Shown here piece by piece: positions 1 to 6,371 of a DNA stretch of 22,424 nt. The stretch spans positions 1 through 22,424 of IMG/VR virus record IMGVR_UViG_3300035698_005368. One strand, written 5' to 3'. The notes under the pieces are model-generated. The model was not told the DNA's origin. It worked only from the letters and a program-made list of their open reading frames with translations, and ran no database searches. The position numbers and the translations under genes were made by a program. The stretch comes from a virus. How positions within the stretch are numbered: the first letter of the stretch is position 1; every line of letters begins with the position of its first letter.

Positions 1-280
1 AAAACCACATTCAAGAGCATACGGTATAAAACCAGGCATATATGATAGAGAAAAAGCCTTAAACAAATATGGACACGCATGTGAAATATGTGGGTGGGAT
101 AAAGTAGTTGAATGTCACCATATAAGTGAAGACAGATTTAATCACGATATAGATAACCTATGTATACTATGTCCAAATCATCATACTTTAACAACAGAAA
201 AATACCAAAATAATAAACATTATTTTAAAATAAATAAACGGAGTGATATATATGACCAACGAAAAAAAGAAAACAGATAA
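1..280 (+). CDS. HNH endonuclease, 3' part (5' end outside window)
   Basis: An open frame enters from the left edge (codons in phase with base 2) and stops at TAA 278-280. It carries a compact zinc-stabilised HNH core: CEIC, then ECHHI, then an Asn-Leu and LCPNHH. This is the usual order for small phage homing-type endonucleases, with the HH pair as catalytic His and the CxxC pairs as zinc ligands. The residues before the core (KPGIYDREKALNKYG) look like the linker in front of HNH domains. Its last 29 nt overlap the start of the next gene. It most likely cuts DNA at one site and spreads by homing, but the target and N-terminal DNA-binding part cannot be seen. Confidence 0.8.
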   Translation, partial: KPHSRAYGIKPGIYDREKALNKYGHACEICGWDKVVECHHISEDRFNHDIDNLCILCPNHHTLTTEKYQNNKHYFKINKRSDIYDQRKKENR

Positions 281-1130
281 ATATGAGGGGATTCGTCTTT
301 CTGCCTCCAGTATCAACACATTTAGAAAATGTCCACGAGAATTCTATTATAATTATGTATTAAGATTACCCCAAGAACCTTCTATACATTTAATTAAAGG
401 AAATGTAGTTCATTCCTGTCTAGAAAAATTCTTTGGAAGATATGAAAAAGATATGAAGAAAAAAATGTTTGACCTATTAGATAAAGAATGGGCAGAAAAG
501 AAACCAGAATTGGACGCACTAAAAATGGCTCCAGAATTAGAAGAACTTGAAAAAGGAGATTGCTACAATATGTTAGACATATATTTAAGAGGTTTTCAAA
601 CCAAACTAGAATATTATTTATATGCCGGAAAAGCAAAAGATTTAGGACACGCATACAACTTATTAAAACCCAAATTCAGAGAGAAATTCTATAAAAGTGC
701 AACCTTTAATCTATGTGGGTTTGTAGATAGAATAAATAAAGATTTCGATAACACCGTAACAATAGCAGATTATAAGACCAGCAACAGGTATGGTGTTGGA
801 CTTAAATATGATTACCTTCTACAATGTGGTATTTATGCCCTTTTATATAAAGAAAATGAAGGACAACTACCAGATTTTACCAGTGTTATATTCTTACGAT
901 TCGGAGAAGAAATCATAACCAGAGTAACGCCGGGCCTAATAAGCGACACAATAGATGTGGTAAAAGATACAGATGCTAAAACAAAATCGGATAAGATAGA
1001 AGATTACCCTAAAAAAGAGCAGAAACTATGTCGTTGGTGCTCACATTTTGACAAATGCGCAGGAATAGAGGAGTTTAAAAGCGATAAACGGGTAGAAAAG
1101 ATGATTGCCAATGTTAAGGTTAAAAAATGA
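252..1130 (+). CDS. Cas4/RecB-like Fe-S exonuclease (PD-(D/E)XK)
   Basis: A 292-residue protein of the Cas4/AddB-like PD-(D/E)XK nuclease group. It opens with LSASSINTFRKCPREFYY, the family's N-terminal box with the first cluster cysteine (C27), followed by GNVVH (H54). The nuclease core is GFVDR (D159), then IADYKT (D173, K175), then LQCGIYALLY (Q191/Y195). The C-terminal CRWCSHFDKC (C260, C263, C269) completes a four-cysteine Fe-S site. All catalytic residues seem intact. Family members resect DNA ends. No Cas1/Cas2 is nearby, so a role in viral recombination or replication is more likely than spacer acquisition. ATG 252 is chosen because GGAGTGA sits six bases before it; an in-frame GTG at 243 overlaps that site. 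It overlaps the next gene by ATGA. Confidence 0.85.
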   Translation: MTNEKKKTDKYEGIRLSASSINTFRKCPREFYYNYVLRLPQEPSIHLIKGNVVHSCLEKFFGRYEKDMKKKMFDLLDKEWAEKKPELDALKMAPELEELEKGDCYNMLDIYLRGFQTKLEYYLYAGKAKDLGHAYNLLKPKFREKFYKSATFNLCGFVDRINKDFDNTVTIADYKTSNRYGVGLKYDYLLQCGIYALLYKENEGQLPDFTSVIFLRFGEEIITRVTPGLISDTIDVVKDTDAKTKSDKIEDYPKKEQKLCRWCSHFDKCAGIEEFKSDKRVEKMIANVKVKK

Positions 1131-1369
1131 ATGAAAATAGTGCAGAAGGTAGAGGGGAAAAATGGTTTATAGGCAAACGATGTTATGAATGTATGAATTG
1201 TGGGACATTAGTGGAATTTGAATGGCAAGATGATGATAGGTGTTCTTGTGAAATGGATGATGAAATAAATAATAGTGGTGGCGCTGAATATGGAAAAAAC
1301 GGTCATATAACCTGCATATCACAAGACGTCATGGACTTAATAATACAATGGAAAGAAAGGTATAAATAA
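1127..1369 (+). CDS. small Cys-rich (zinc-binding?) protein
   Basis: An 80-residue protein starting at an ATGA overlap with the nuclease gene. It has CYECMNC near residues 19-25 and CSC near residue 39, a plausible zinc knuckle, in an acidic middle (DDDRCSCEMDDE). It ends in QWKERYK, one of several copies in this window of a W-[K/R]-x-R-Y motif. I do not recognise a family. The overlap suggests co-translation with the nuclease. The bases coding KERYK are purine-rich and may also serve as ribosome-binding sequence for the gene at 1372. Confidence 0.6.
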   Translation: MNENSAEGRGEKWFIGKRCYECMNCGTLVEFEWQDDDRCSCEMDDEINNSGGAEYGKNGHITCISQDVMDLIIQWKERYK

Positions 1370-1371
1370 AA

Positions 1372-1677
1372 ATGAGCCTATTTAAAAACATAATACTAAT
1401 ATTGATTTTGTTATCCTTATTACAATTAGGACCAGTAAAATACTTTTATAGGTCAATTGGAAACGCAGCGAAAGATATTATACCGACAAATATTAGAATA
1501 GGTGCTAAAACATATACTATACACGACGGGATAAATGATTTTAAAAAGGATTGGGATAATGAAGGAATAAAATTAAGAGAATTCGAAATTGCGCCAGACG
1601 TATGGGAATTTCCTTCCAATATGCAACTTAAAGAAAAAATAGCAAGAGCAAATGAAAACCAATATGAGAGGCAATAA
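1372..1677 (+). CDS. small single-pass membrane protein
   Basis: A 101-residue protein with one hydrophobic N-terminal segment (about residues 4-20, IILILILLSLLQLG), then a soluble part with mixed charge. The segment could be a signal anchor or an uncleaved signal peptide; no lipobox is seen. The remainder matches nothing I know. It starts two bases after the previous stop and its TAA shares a base with the next ATG, so it belongs to the same operon. Confidence 0.6.
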   Translation: MSLFKNIILILILLSLLQLGPVKYFYRSIGNAAKDIIPTNIRIGAKTYTIHDGINDFKKDWDNEGIKLREFEIAPDVWEFPSNMQLKEKIARANENQYERQ

Positions 1678-1814
1678 TGAGAACAGAACAAAATGATTGT
1701 ACCTGTAATTATTGTAAAACTCACATTTGTATATTAAATGGTAATGCTACAAAATGTTTAGACCCAAGATGTGAACATAATAAACCATCTTGGAAAAAGA
1801 GATATGAAAAATGA
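1677..1814 (+). CDS. 45-residue zinc-finger-like peptide
   Basis: A small gene whose ATG overlaps the previous TAA by one base and whose end forms an ATGA overlap with the next gene. It holds six cysteines and two histidines: CTCNYCKTHIC, then CLDPRCEH. This is enough for one compact zinc finger. It ends KPSWKKRYEK, carrying the recurrent W-K-x-R-Y-E motif. Its reality is supported by the tight overlaps on both sides and by the Cys pattern. Function unknown. Confidence 0.55.
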   Translation: MRTEQNDCTCNYCKTHICILNGNATKCLDPRCEHNKPSWKKRYEK

Positions 1815-2080
1815 CATCCAAAGAAAGAAGCGAAGTTGAAGCCATAAGACAAATATTGGCTAAAATGCCAGTAAGAATAATAAAGCGTAAGTTATACCTT
1901 TGTTATTGTATGGATTGTGACGAATATTTTATAGGAGAAAGAAGAAGGCACGTAATGTATAATTGTCCACAATGTAAAACAAATGGTGTGGATATAGAAG
2001 AACATTATTCAAGATTAGTTGGAAATTGTGATATAATAAAAGAAATAAAATTACCAAAAAAGAAGAAGGTGAAAGAATGA
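1811..2080 (+). CDS. zinc-ribbon protein
   Basis: An 89-residue protein with a clear zinc ribbon: CYCMDC (about residues 32-37) and CPQC (about residues 56-59), separated by a basic turn (GERRRH). The N-terminal 25 residues look helical and basic, and the C-terminus is lysine-rich (KKKKVKE), so nucleic-acid binding is plausible. It overlaps both neighbours by ATGA. Specific function not known; a transcription-factor-like or RNA-binding role is inference only. Confidence 0.6.
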   Translation: MTSKERSEVEAIRQILAKMPVRIIKRKLYLCYCMDCDEYFIGERRRHVMYNCPQCKTNGVDIEEHYSRLVGNCDIIKEIKLPKKKKVKE

Positions 2081-2232
2081 TACCATGGAATAAACTAAAC
2101 TATGAAGAAAGAGAAAGAATTGAAACCTTATTCGATAGTGGTGAAGGATACAAAATAGAAGTATTCTCAGAAGAACCCCGAATAGAATTTGATGATGGAA
2201 CAATAATTTATATAGAAGGTGTACAAGAATGA
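2077..2232 (+). CDS. 51-residue acidic protein
   Basis: A small ORF between two ATGA overlaps, beginning MIPWNKLNYEERERIETLF and ending IIYIEGVQE. It is acidic and soluble, with no cysteines. The spacing with both neighbours is exactly that of the rest of the operon, which is the main support. I do not recognise it. Confidence 0.5.
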   Translation: MIPWNKLNYEERERIETLFDSGEGYKIEVFSEEPRIEFDDGTIIYIEGVQE

Positions 2233-2543
2233 AAGAAGAAAAAATAAACTTATTAGTACCATATGTCAAGACAGGTGGAAAACTAATCCCATATCAAGGT
2301 GGACCAAACTTTGAAAAAGGAAATACACCCTGTCCAGATTGTGGAAAACCAATGACTAAAAAACCAATAGGACAAGCTTATATAGAACATAGAAGTGATT
2401 ACTTACTGGTAAATATTAGTGGAACAGATGGCGTAATGACCGTGTGTAAAGACCTAGAAGTAGAAATATGTTGGTTATGTGACACTTGTTCAATAGGTCA
2501 TAGAGTTGTGAAAGAAGATGAACAACCAAACGTGGAAGCGTAG
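2229..2543 (+). CDS. zinc-ribbon protein
   Basis: A 104-residue protein with CPDCGKPM (about residues 35-38) and CWLCDTC (about residues 79-85), making a two-knuckle zinc ribbon with about 40 residues between the pairs. It stops at a TAG inside the start of the next gene, which overlaps it by 26 bases in another frame. Similar small ribbons in archaeal viruses are often uncharacterised or act as transcription regulators; the role here is unknown. Confidence 0.6.
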   Translation: MKEEKINLLVPYVKTGGKLIPYQGGPNFEKGNTPCPDCGKPMTKKPIGQAYIEHRSDYLLVNISGTDGVMTVCKDLEVEICWLCDTCSIGHRVVKEDEQPNVEA

Positions 2544-2901
2544 ATATGAAGGACCCCCTTTAAGCGAAAGGAATAAAAAACGTTTAAAAAATATAGGGAG
2601 ATTTATACACGGCGTTTATGGTGAGGTTACACGTTGGATATCTTACAATAAAGAAACTATTGCGGTTTCAGCCGCAGTAATAATATTCCTTACGTTAATG
2701 ACGCTTGTAATAATATTTGGAGTTGTGGTACAACCACAAGAGCAAAATCAAACAATAGAGGTAATAAAAATGGAAGATATAAGAATACCAGTATACTTCA
2801 ACGAAACAGATAATGGAACGTTATCAATGGATGAAGACACTATGAGAGAAGAATTTGAAGACAAATTAGAAAAAGCCAGAATAGAAATAGAAGGAAGTTA
2901 A
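2518..2901 (+). CDS. single-pass membrane protein with coiled C-terminus
   Basis: A 127-residue protein. The first 45 residues are basic and begin NNQTWKRRYEGPP (the W-K-x-R-Y-E motif). A strong transmembrane segment follows (about residues 49-71, VSAAVIIFLTLMTLVIIFGVVV). The rest is acidic, ending in a charged helix (REEFEDKLEKARIEIEG). The positive-inside rule would put the N-terminus in the cytoplasm. The start at 2518 overlaps the previous gene by 26 bases. Function unknown; a virion, lysis or envelope role is possible but unsupported. Confidence 0.6.
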   Translation: MNNQTWKRRYEGPPLSERNKKRLKNIGRFIHGVYGEVTRWISYNKETIAVSAAVIIFLTLMTLVIIFGVVVQPQEQNQTIEVIKMEDIRIPVYFNETDNGTLSMDEDTMREEFEDKLEKARIEIEGS

Positions 2902-2904
2902 AAA

Positions 2905-3261
2905 ATGAGACGCGAAAATAGAACGGGTAGTATAGACCCAAACTTTATGTTCAACATATGGAGATTCAAATCTAATCTAGGAACTTACAAATTAATAGAT
3001 ACATACGATATAGAAGTAAAGAAACCAAACATACCAACCCCTATATCAGAGTTACACCGGATGATGTGGTTAATTAAAGATATTGGTGAAAAAATAGACG
3101 AAGAAATGTATTACATAGATTGTGACGCTTGGACAATACAAACAATGTATGAATATGACAAAAAAATCACGGTTTCAGTAGATGTCTTTAAAAAGGACAT
3201 ATTATTTAACAAATTAATAGATTTCATAAACAAAAAGCTTATAAAGGGTAGAAAGGTTTAA
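2905..3261 (+). CDS. hypothetical protein, 118 residues
   Basis: The ATG lies after GGAAG, three bases past the previous stop. The product is soluble with mixed charge and holds no motif I can name (central stretch SELHRMMWLIKDIGEKIDEEM, then a basic end KKLIKGRKV). It is the last gene before promoter P1, and its final codons overlap the BRE/TATA region of that promoter, so it probably ends the first operon. Confidence 0.55.
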   Translation: MRRENRTGSIDPNFMFNIWRFKSNLGTYKLIDTYDIEVKKPNIPTPISELHRMMWLIKDIGEKIDEEMYYIDCDAWTIQTMYEYDKKITVSVDVFKKDILFNKLIDFINKKLIKGRKV

Positions 3262-3283
3262 ATAGTAGAAGTTCACTATATAA
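3251..3283 (+). promoter_or_regulatory. archaeal promoter P1 (extended element)
   Basis: GAAA, two bases, then the TATA box TTTAAATA at 3257-3264, AGAAGT at 3267-3272 and CTATATAA at 3276-3283. The same arrangement recurs at 6299 and 20186. The GAAA matches a purine-rich BRE. The expected transcription start, about 25 bases past the TATA box, falls just before ATG 3294, so the message would be leaderless or nearly so; no ribosome-binding site is seen there. Confidence 0.7.
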
Positions 3284-3293
3284 AGGTATAAAG

Positions 3294-3521
3294 ATGAAGT
3301 CAGACAAAAAAGCCAAAGAATATATTAAAAATAAGAAAATATATCCTTTATTAAACACCGCATATGCAGAAATGTGGGTAGTAGAAGGCTCAACAGGCAT
3401 GTGGGAAATTAGATATGATAAAGAAAAGGACATATACACTTGCAATTGTCCAAATGTTAAAAACGTCAAATGCTGCCACATAAAAAGTATTATACTATGG
3501 AAACAGAACAAAAAAGAATAA
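3294..3521 (+). CDS. SWIM-type zinc-finger protein
   Basis: A 75-residue protein ending in a SWIM finger: CNC (about residues 50-52), ten residues, then CCH read as C-x-H, in the context YTCNCPNVKNVKCCHIKSI. SWIM fingers (CxCx(n)CxH) bind DNA or protein and occur in archaeal and mobile-element proteins. The strand before it (MWEIRYDKEKDIYTC) fits the beta hairpin that normally leads into the finger. It is the first gene after P1 and probably leaderless. A regulatory or recombination-accessory role is inference. Confidence 0.7.
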   Translation: MKSDKKAKEYIKNKKIYPLLNTAYAEMWVVEGSTGMWEIRYDKEKDIYTCNCPNVKNVKCCHIKSIILWKQNKKE

Positions 3522-3538
3522 GAAATAGAAAAACCGTA

Positions 3539-4117
3539 ATGACAACATTTATATGTGGTTATTGTAAACAAAAAACGGTTATGCCATTAAGATTCGCTAA
3601 AAAAAGGCATTTTTGTAGTATTCAATGTACAAATATGTGGAGAAAAGAACTAAAACCACACAACATATTAAATTTAGATGAAGAAAAAATTATAAAATTA
3701 TATAAAGAAGGCTTATCATTAGAAAAAATAGGTTCAATATTTAATACATCAGGACCAACAATAGGAAATAGATTAAGAAAATATGGGATAACAAGAGATG
3801 CAGGATTTAAATCAGGAATAAATAATCCTAAATACAGAGGAGCGCATCAATCCATAAATAGAAAAATAAGAAATAGTCCAGAATATAAGAAATGGCGATT
3901 TGAAGTATATAAAAAAGACAATTTCACCTGTAATTATTGTAGAACGCGTGGTACATATTTACACGCTCATCATATTAATCACCTTAGTAATATAATAATA
4001 AATTTTAATATTGAAAACGATAACCAAATTAAAGAATGTAATGAATTATGGGATTTAAATAATGGAATAACATTATGTACAGATTGTCATATGGAGTTAC
4101 ATAAAAATGAAAAATGA
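3539..4117 (+). CDS. HNH homing-type endonuclease
   Basis: A protein with three visible parts. First, a Cys-rich zinc finger (CGYCKQ ... FCSIQC). Second, a helix-turn-helix-like repeat (EEKIIKLYKEGLSLEKIGSIF, the usual 'modified resolvase' DNA-recognition helix). Third, an HNH nuclease core: WRFEVYKKDNFTCNYC, then HAHHINHL, then NNGITLCTDCH. All catalytic and zinc residues are present. It is a typical freestanding phage HNH homing nuclease. The start is uncertain: ATG 3539 follows the previous stop by 17 bases, while in-frame ATGs at 3497 and 3470 overlap the SWIM gene; none has a good ribosome-binding site. No split host gene is visible around it. Confidence 0.8.
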   Translation: MTTFICGYCKQKTVMPLRFAKKRHFCSIQCTNMWRKELKPHNILNLDEEKIIKLYKEGLSLEKIGSIFNTSGPTIGNRLRKYGITRDAGFKSGINNPKYRGAHQSINRKIRNSPEYKKWRFEVYKKDNFTCNYCRTRGTYLHAHHINHLSNIIINFNIENDNQIKECNELWDLNNGITLCTDCHMELHKNEK

Positions 4118-4200
4118 CAAAAAAACAAATAATAACTAAAGTATTATGGTACATAAGTGCGTTATCAATGATAGCGGTAACATTATATGGGCAGCATTAA
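4114..4200 (+). CDS. 28-residue membrane peptide
   Basis: A tiny ORF starting at an ATGA overlap with the HNH gene: two lysines then one hydrophobic segment (VLWYISALSMIAVTLYG). Its 3' end overlaps the start of the next gene. Single-span mini-proteins like this are common in virus genomes. Support is only position and hydrophobicity. Confidence 0.4.
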   Translation: MTKKQIITKVLWYISALSMIAVTLYGQH

Positions 4201-4369
4201 ATTAAAGGTACACAGAATAACGCCGGATAAGAAAATGATTACACTAGAACAATTAAAAGAATTAATGGAAGATAGTGCATTCGACCATAGATGTTGTTGG
4301 AGACACGAAAATGGTGTTCCAATAGACTATTGGAGAAACAGATACGATGATGAGCCAAAAAGAGATTAA
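4187..4369 (+). CDS. hypothetical protein with W-R-x-R-Y motif
   Basis: A 60-residue soluble protein. The C-terminal half has FDHRCCWRHENG, then YWRNRYDDEPKRD, another copy of the W-[K/R]-x-R-Y motif. The ATG at 4187 lies inside the previous tiny gene; ATG 4234 (MITLEQLKEL) is an alternative start. It overlaps the next gene by 23 bases. No family recognised. Confidence 0.5.
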   Translation: MGSIKLKVHRITPDKKMITLEQLKELMEDSAFDHRCCWRHENGVPIDYWRNRYDDEPKRD

Positions 4370-4682
4370 CGATTATTCAAGGAAATATTTCAACCTAAGT
4401 ATCAAGAGAAGTCAAGGAATTATTAATCATGACCCAGGGACAACAAAAGCCCACAGGCAATTAGTAAACGATGTATGCGAATGGGCCAATGATAATAACC
4501 TTACCTTTTTTACACGGGTTCACTTATTAGAAGGGAAGATAGTTGATGTAGTGATTCCTGAAATACCATCACCTTTTGTGGAAATACGAGATAGCGAAAA
4601 GAAAAAAACCAAAGAATATTTGGACAAATATGAAGATATGATTATTTTCGTAGATTGTGATGACCCATATAAATTAACATGA
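4347..4682 (+). CDS. possible PD-(D/E)XK nuclease-like protein
   Basis: A 111-residue protein. Residues 36-71 read as a helix then a strand ending in GKIVDVVIP (D67), followed by PFVEIRDSEKKK (E79, R81) and a final strand with IIFVDCDDP. A helix, then D, about ten residues, then E-x-[K/R] on a strand is the layout of small restriction-like nucleases. The third catalytic position would be Arg rather than Lys, so this stays a hypothesis. Two consecutive ATGs (4347, 4350) could start it. It ends in an ATGA overlap with the next gene. Confidence 0.5.
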   Translation: MMSQKEINDYSRKYFNLSIKRSQGIINHDPGTTKAHRQLVNDVCEWANDNNLTFFTRVHLLEGKIVDVVIPEIPSPFVEIRDSEKKKTKEYLDKYEDMIIFVDCDDPYKLT

Positions 4683-4927
4683 TTAACCGACTACTAACCA
4701 GAGACGATGGTTACTATTACCTAAAAAAAATTAATCCAATAACTAATAAATACTATAAACAAGGAAAAAGATATAGGGATTTAAAAGCTATTGCACAATT
4801 TATTAGGAATTATAATGACATAGAACAAGTTATTTTAAGCTATGATAACTTGATAAACCACAAAATCATATCAAAATTGGAGGAAACATTATATAATAAA
4901 GCTAATTTTGAATTAAGAAAGAGGTAA
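4679..4927 (+). CDS. hypothetical basic protein, 82 residues
   Basis: Starts at an ATGA overlap and ends just before GAGGT, the ribosome-binding site of the next gene. The product is basic and tyrosine-rich at the N-terminus (YYYLKKINPITNKYYKQGKRY), then probably helical. No recognisable family. Being basic and following a possible nuclease, it may bind nucleic acid, but nothing in the sequence proves this. Confidence 0.5.
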   Translation: MINRLLTRDDGYYYLKKINPITNKYYKQGKRYRDLKAIAQFIRNYNDIEQVILSYDNLINHKIISKLEETLYNKANFELRKR

Positions 4928-4931
4928 AAGA

Positions 4932-5246
4932 ATGAAAGATTATAAACTACGATATAAATATGGATTAGGATTATCCAAAAAAGTAAAGTTTTTAAATAAG
5001 ATAGGACAAGAAAATAATATTAACGCAGTATACAAATACGCATATGGAATAATAGATATTAATTTAAAGTCTGTTGAATTTCGTAAACGTCCAGATTTGG
5101 CAATTATAAATTCAATGACAGAAATAATAACCCACGAACTATTACACCATATAATATATGAAGAAACTAATACGTGGGCTAATGATTATGAAGAAGTCAT
5201 AGTAGAAATTATGACAGGACAAAGAGAATGGGGTGACTTAAAATAG
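4932..5246 (+). CDS. HExxH zincin-like protein
   Basis: A 104-residue protein with the zincin motif THELLHH (H68-E-x-x-H72) on a helix, followed about 17 residues on by acidic residues in DYEEVIVEIM that could supply the third zinc ligand. The N-terminal part is basic and strand-rich. Minimal zincins of this size are common in phages and archaea and are mostly uncharacterised; some are metallopeptidases. GAGGT precedes the ATG. The gene ends TAG-TAA, and the next open frame lies in its -1 frame with no normal start codon (see findings). A second, unrelated HExxH protein lies at 17075. Confidence 0.65.
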   Translation: MKDYKLRYKYGLGLSKKVKFLNKIGQENNINAVYKYAYGIIDINLKSVEFRKRPDLAIINSMTEIITHELLHHIIYEETNTWANDYEEVIVEIMTGQREWGDLK

Positions 5247-5542
5247 TAAGACTAATATTAGAAAATGAAGATATTAAAGAATTAATTAAAGCAAAATATA
5301 AGGGAGCAGAAATAATTAAAGGATTAGATGAAGACCTGGAAATAACTATTAAAATTACAGATTTTCAGCAGGCTCCACAACAAAAAGTAGAGCCACAGAA
5401 AGTGGAGCCACCAATAAAGGAAGTAAGATTAGAGGATGGGTCTTTGGACGCATCAAAAAGTGGGTTGGCTCTGGAAAATAGGGAACATACTATTCCGGGC
5501 GGTCCCATGGGTCGTTCCAGAGGTACTTTAAGAACATTTTAG
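5243..5542 (+). CDS. ORF without a canonical start codon
   Basis: A frame opens after TGA 5234-5236 and runs to TAG 5540-5542. It reads like real protein: LILENEDIKELIKAKYKGAE, then LDEDLEITIKITDF, then a Pro/Gln/Glu linker (QQKVEPQKVEPP), then a Gly/Arg tail (GGPMGRSRGTLRTF). The front resembles small phage proteins with an acidic helix and a strand. No ATG, GTG or TTG lies near its start. GGGGTGA at 5230-5236 is a good ribosome-binding site seven bases before ATA 5243, so AUA initiation is possible. A -1 frameshift from the preceding gene is the other option. The limits given assume ATA 5243. Confidence 0.45.
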   Translation: MVRLILENEDIKELIKAKYKGAEIIKGLDEDLEITIKITDFQQAPQQKVEPQKVEPPIKEVRLEDGSLDASKSGLALENREHTIPGGPMGRSRGTLRTF

Positions 5543-5553
5543 GAGGAAAAAAC

Positions 5554-5709
5554 ATGGCAAATAGAGACAAAACAGGACCTAGAAAAGGTTCAACAGGACC
5601 AAGAGATGGTCGAGGGAAAGGAAAAGGACTAGGATTAGGAAAAAGAACAGGACTAAAATTAGGAAAAGGAGTAGGAAAGAAGAAAGGCGGAAAGAAAGGT
5701 AACTGCTAA
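5554..5709 (+). CDS. Gly/Lys-rich basic peptide
   Basis: A 51-residue peptide after a strong AGGAGG, beginning MANRDKTGPRKGSTGPRDGR and continuing as GKGKGLGLGKR-type repeats to a final GKKKGGKKGNC. It is very basic and probably unstructured. The opening is weakly like the MPRGD-x-TGP start of DUF5320-type proteins. Such composition suits binding to nucleic acid or packing with it. A codon bias towards AAA and GGA matches the neighbours, so it does not look foreign. Confidence 0.55.
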   Translation: MANRDKTGPRKGSTGPRDGRGKGKGLGLGKRTGLKLGKGVGKKKGGKKGNC

Positions 5710-5720
5710 ATAAACAATTA

Positions 5721-5745
5721 GGGAGTATTCAAATGAAATATTCCC
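5721..5745 (+). other. RNA hairpin between genes
   Basis: GGGAGTATT (5721-5729) can pair with AATATTCCC (5737-5745) across a seven-base loop, with one G-U pair. It stands 12 bases after the stop of the basic peptide and 22 before the HNH ATG (ribosome-binding site GGAGGA at 5758). It has no clean T-tract, so a classic terminator is unlikely; an RNA-processing or regulatory hairpin is possible. Confidence 0.5.
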
Positions 5746-5767
5746 GTTCATTATTACGGAGGACATA

Positions 5768-6082
5768 ATGGTTAAAACACAAGAAGAATTGGGTCGTAGT
5801 CAAACACCTGCAACAAAACGTAAGATTGCTAAAGCTATGGCAGGAAGTAAAAATCCAGCATATAAAGATGGTAGACGTTCATATAGAGAAAAAACAAAAG
5901 CACCTAAAGGTAGTTTAGTACATCACAAAAACGGGGACAGCAAAGATAATAGACGTAGTAATCTTCAAGTAATATCAAAAGCAAATCGGTCAGCACACGA
6001 AAAGAAACATCATAGAGAAAACAATTTTAAGAAGAGTGGTGGTCGTAAAAAAGTAGCTAGAGGATATAAATCAAAAACTTAA
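5768..6082 (+). CDS. small HNH endonuclease with NUMOD3-like region
   Basis: A 104-residue protein. The N-terminus has TPATKRKIAKAMAGSKNPAY, close to the NUMOD3 DNA-binding repeat of homing nucleases. It is followed by the HNH_3-type core GSLVHHKNGDSKDNRRSNLQ and a final EKKHH. The HH, Asn and His positions are all there. A basic tail follows. ATG 5768 is set by GGAGGA at 5758. Immediately downstream lies the noncoding region that weakly resembles a group I intron core, a known companion of such nucleases. Confidence 0.75.
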   Translation: MVKTQEELGRSQTPATKRKIAKAMAGSKNPAYKDGRRSYREKTKAPKGSLVHHKNGDSKDNRRSNLQVISKANRSAHEKKHHRENNFKKSGGRKKVARGYKSKT

Positions 6083-6090
6083 ATCATACT

Positions 6091-6300
6091 CTCTTTAGAG
6101 ACCGGGGTTAAAATCCCCAAAACATACTTAAATTCGGTGAAGTATCTAATGATACAACGCGACATATAAATGGATAATAACGAACTGGAAAATATATGCT
6201 TATCCCAGCGTTACCTTCGTGCGTTAAGCTACAACCTCTTTAGCATAAGATTCAGGTAGTCCGTCTTTAAGACTTAATATTCACTGAATAATGACACCGA
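6091..6300 (+). ncRNA. possible structured RNA (group I intron-like, uncertain)
   Basis: No gene fits here. Visible stems are: TCTC-TTTA-GAGA; GGGG-TTAAAAT-CCCC at 6102-6116; GTATC-TAAT-GATAC at about 6141-6154; AACG-AA-CTGG pairing with CCAGCGTT (6180-6189 with 6204-6211); GTC/GAC; and TATTC-ACT-GAATA just before P2. The string AAATTCGGTGAA followed by a short hairpin and AACGC resembles the P/P4-P5 region of group I introns such as the Azoarcus tRNA-Ile intron. AAGATTCAGGTAGTCC resembles the S/P7 strand. A convincing P7 partner and P3 pairing are not found, so I call this a structured noncoding stretch with intron resemblance only. Confidence 0.35.
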
Positions 6301-6331
6301 AAGATTTATATAGTAGAAGTTACCTATAATA
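6299..6331 (+). promoter_or_regulatory. archaeal promoter P2 (extended element)
   Basis: GAAA, two bases, then TTTATATA at 6305-6312, AGAAGT at 6315-6320 and CTATAATA at 6324-6331, aligned base for base with P1 and P3. It would drive the long operon that starts with the 52-residue gene at 6372. The leader would be about 40 bases. Confidence 0.7.
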
Positions 6332-6371
6332 TAGTATAAACAAACATACAATAATTAATTAGGTAGAACAT

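Noticed and set aside
252-1130. Cas4-like gene as sign of a CRISPR-Cas locus
   Set aside because: No Cas1, Cas2, other cas gene or repeat-spacer array is present; such nucleases are common in archaeal viruses on their own.
6102-6116. GGGGTTAAAATCCCC looks like a tRNA T-arm
   Set aside because: The loop lacks the TTC of a T-loop, and no acceptor, D-arm or anticodon arm can be built from the flanking bases.
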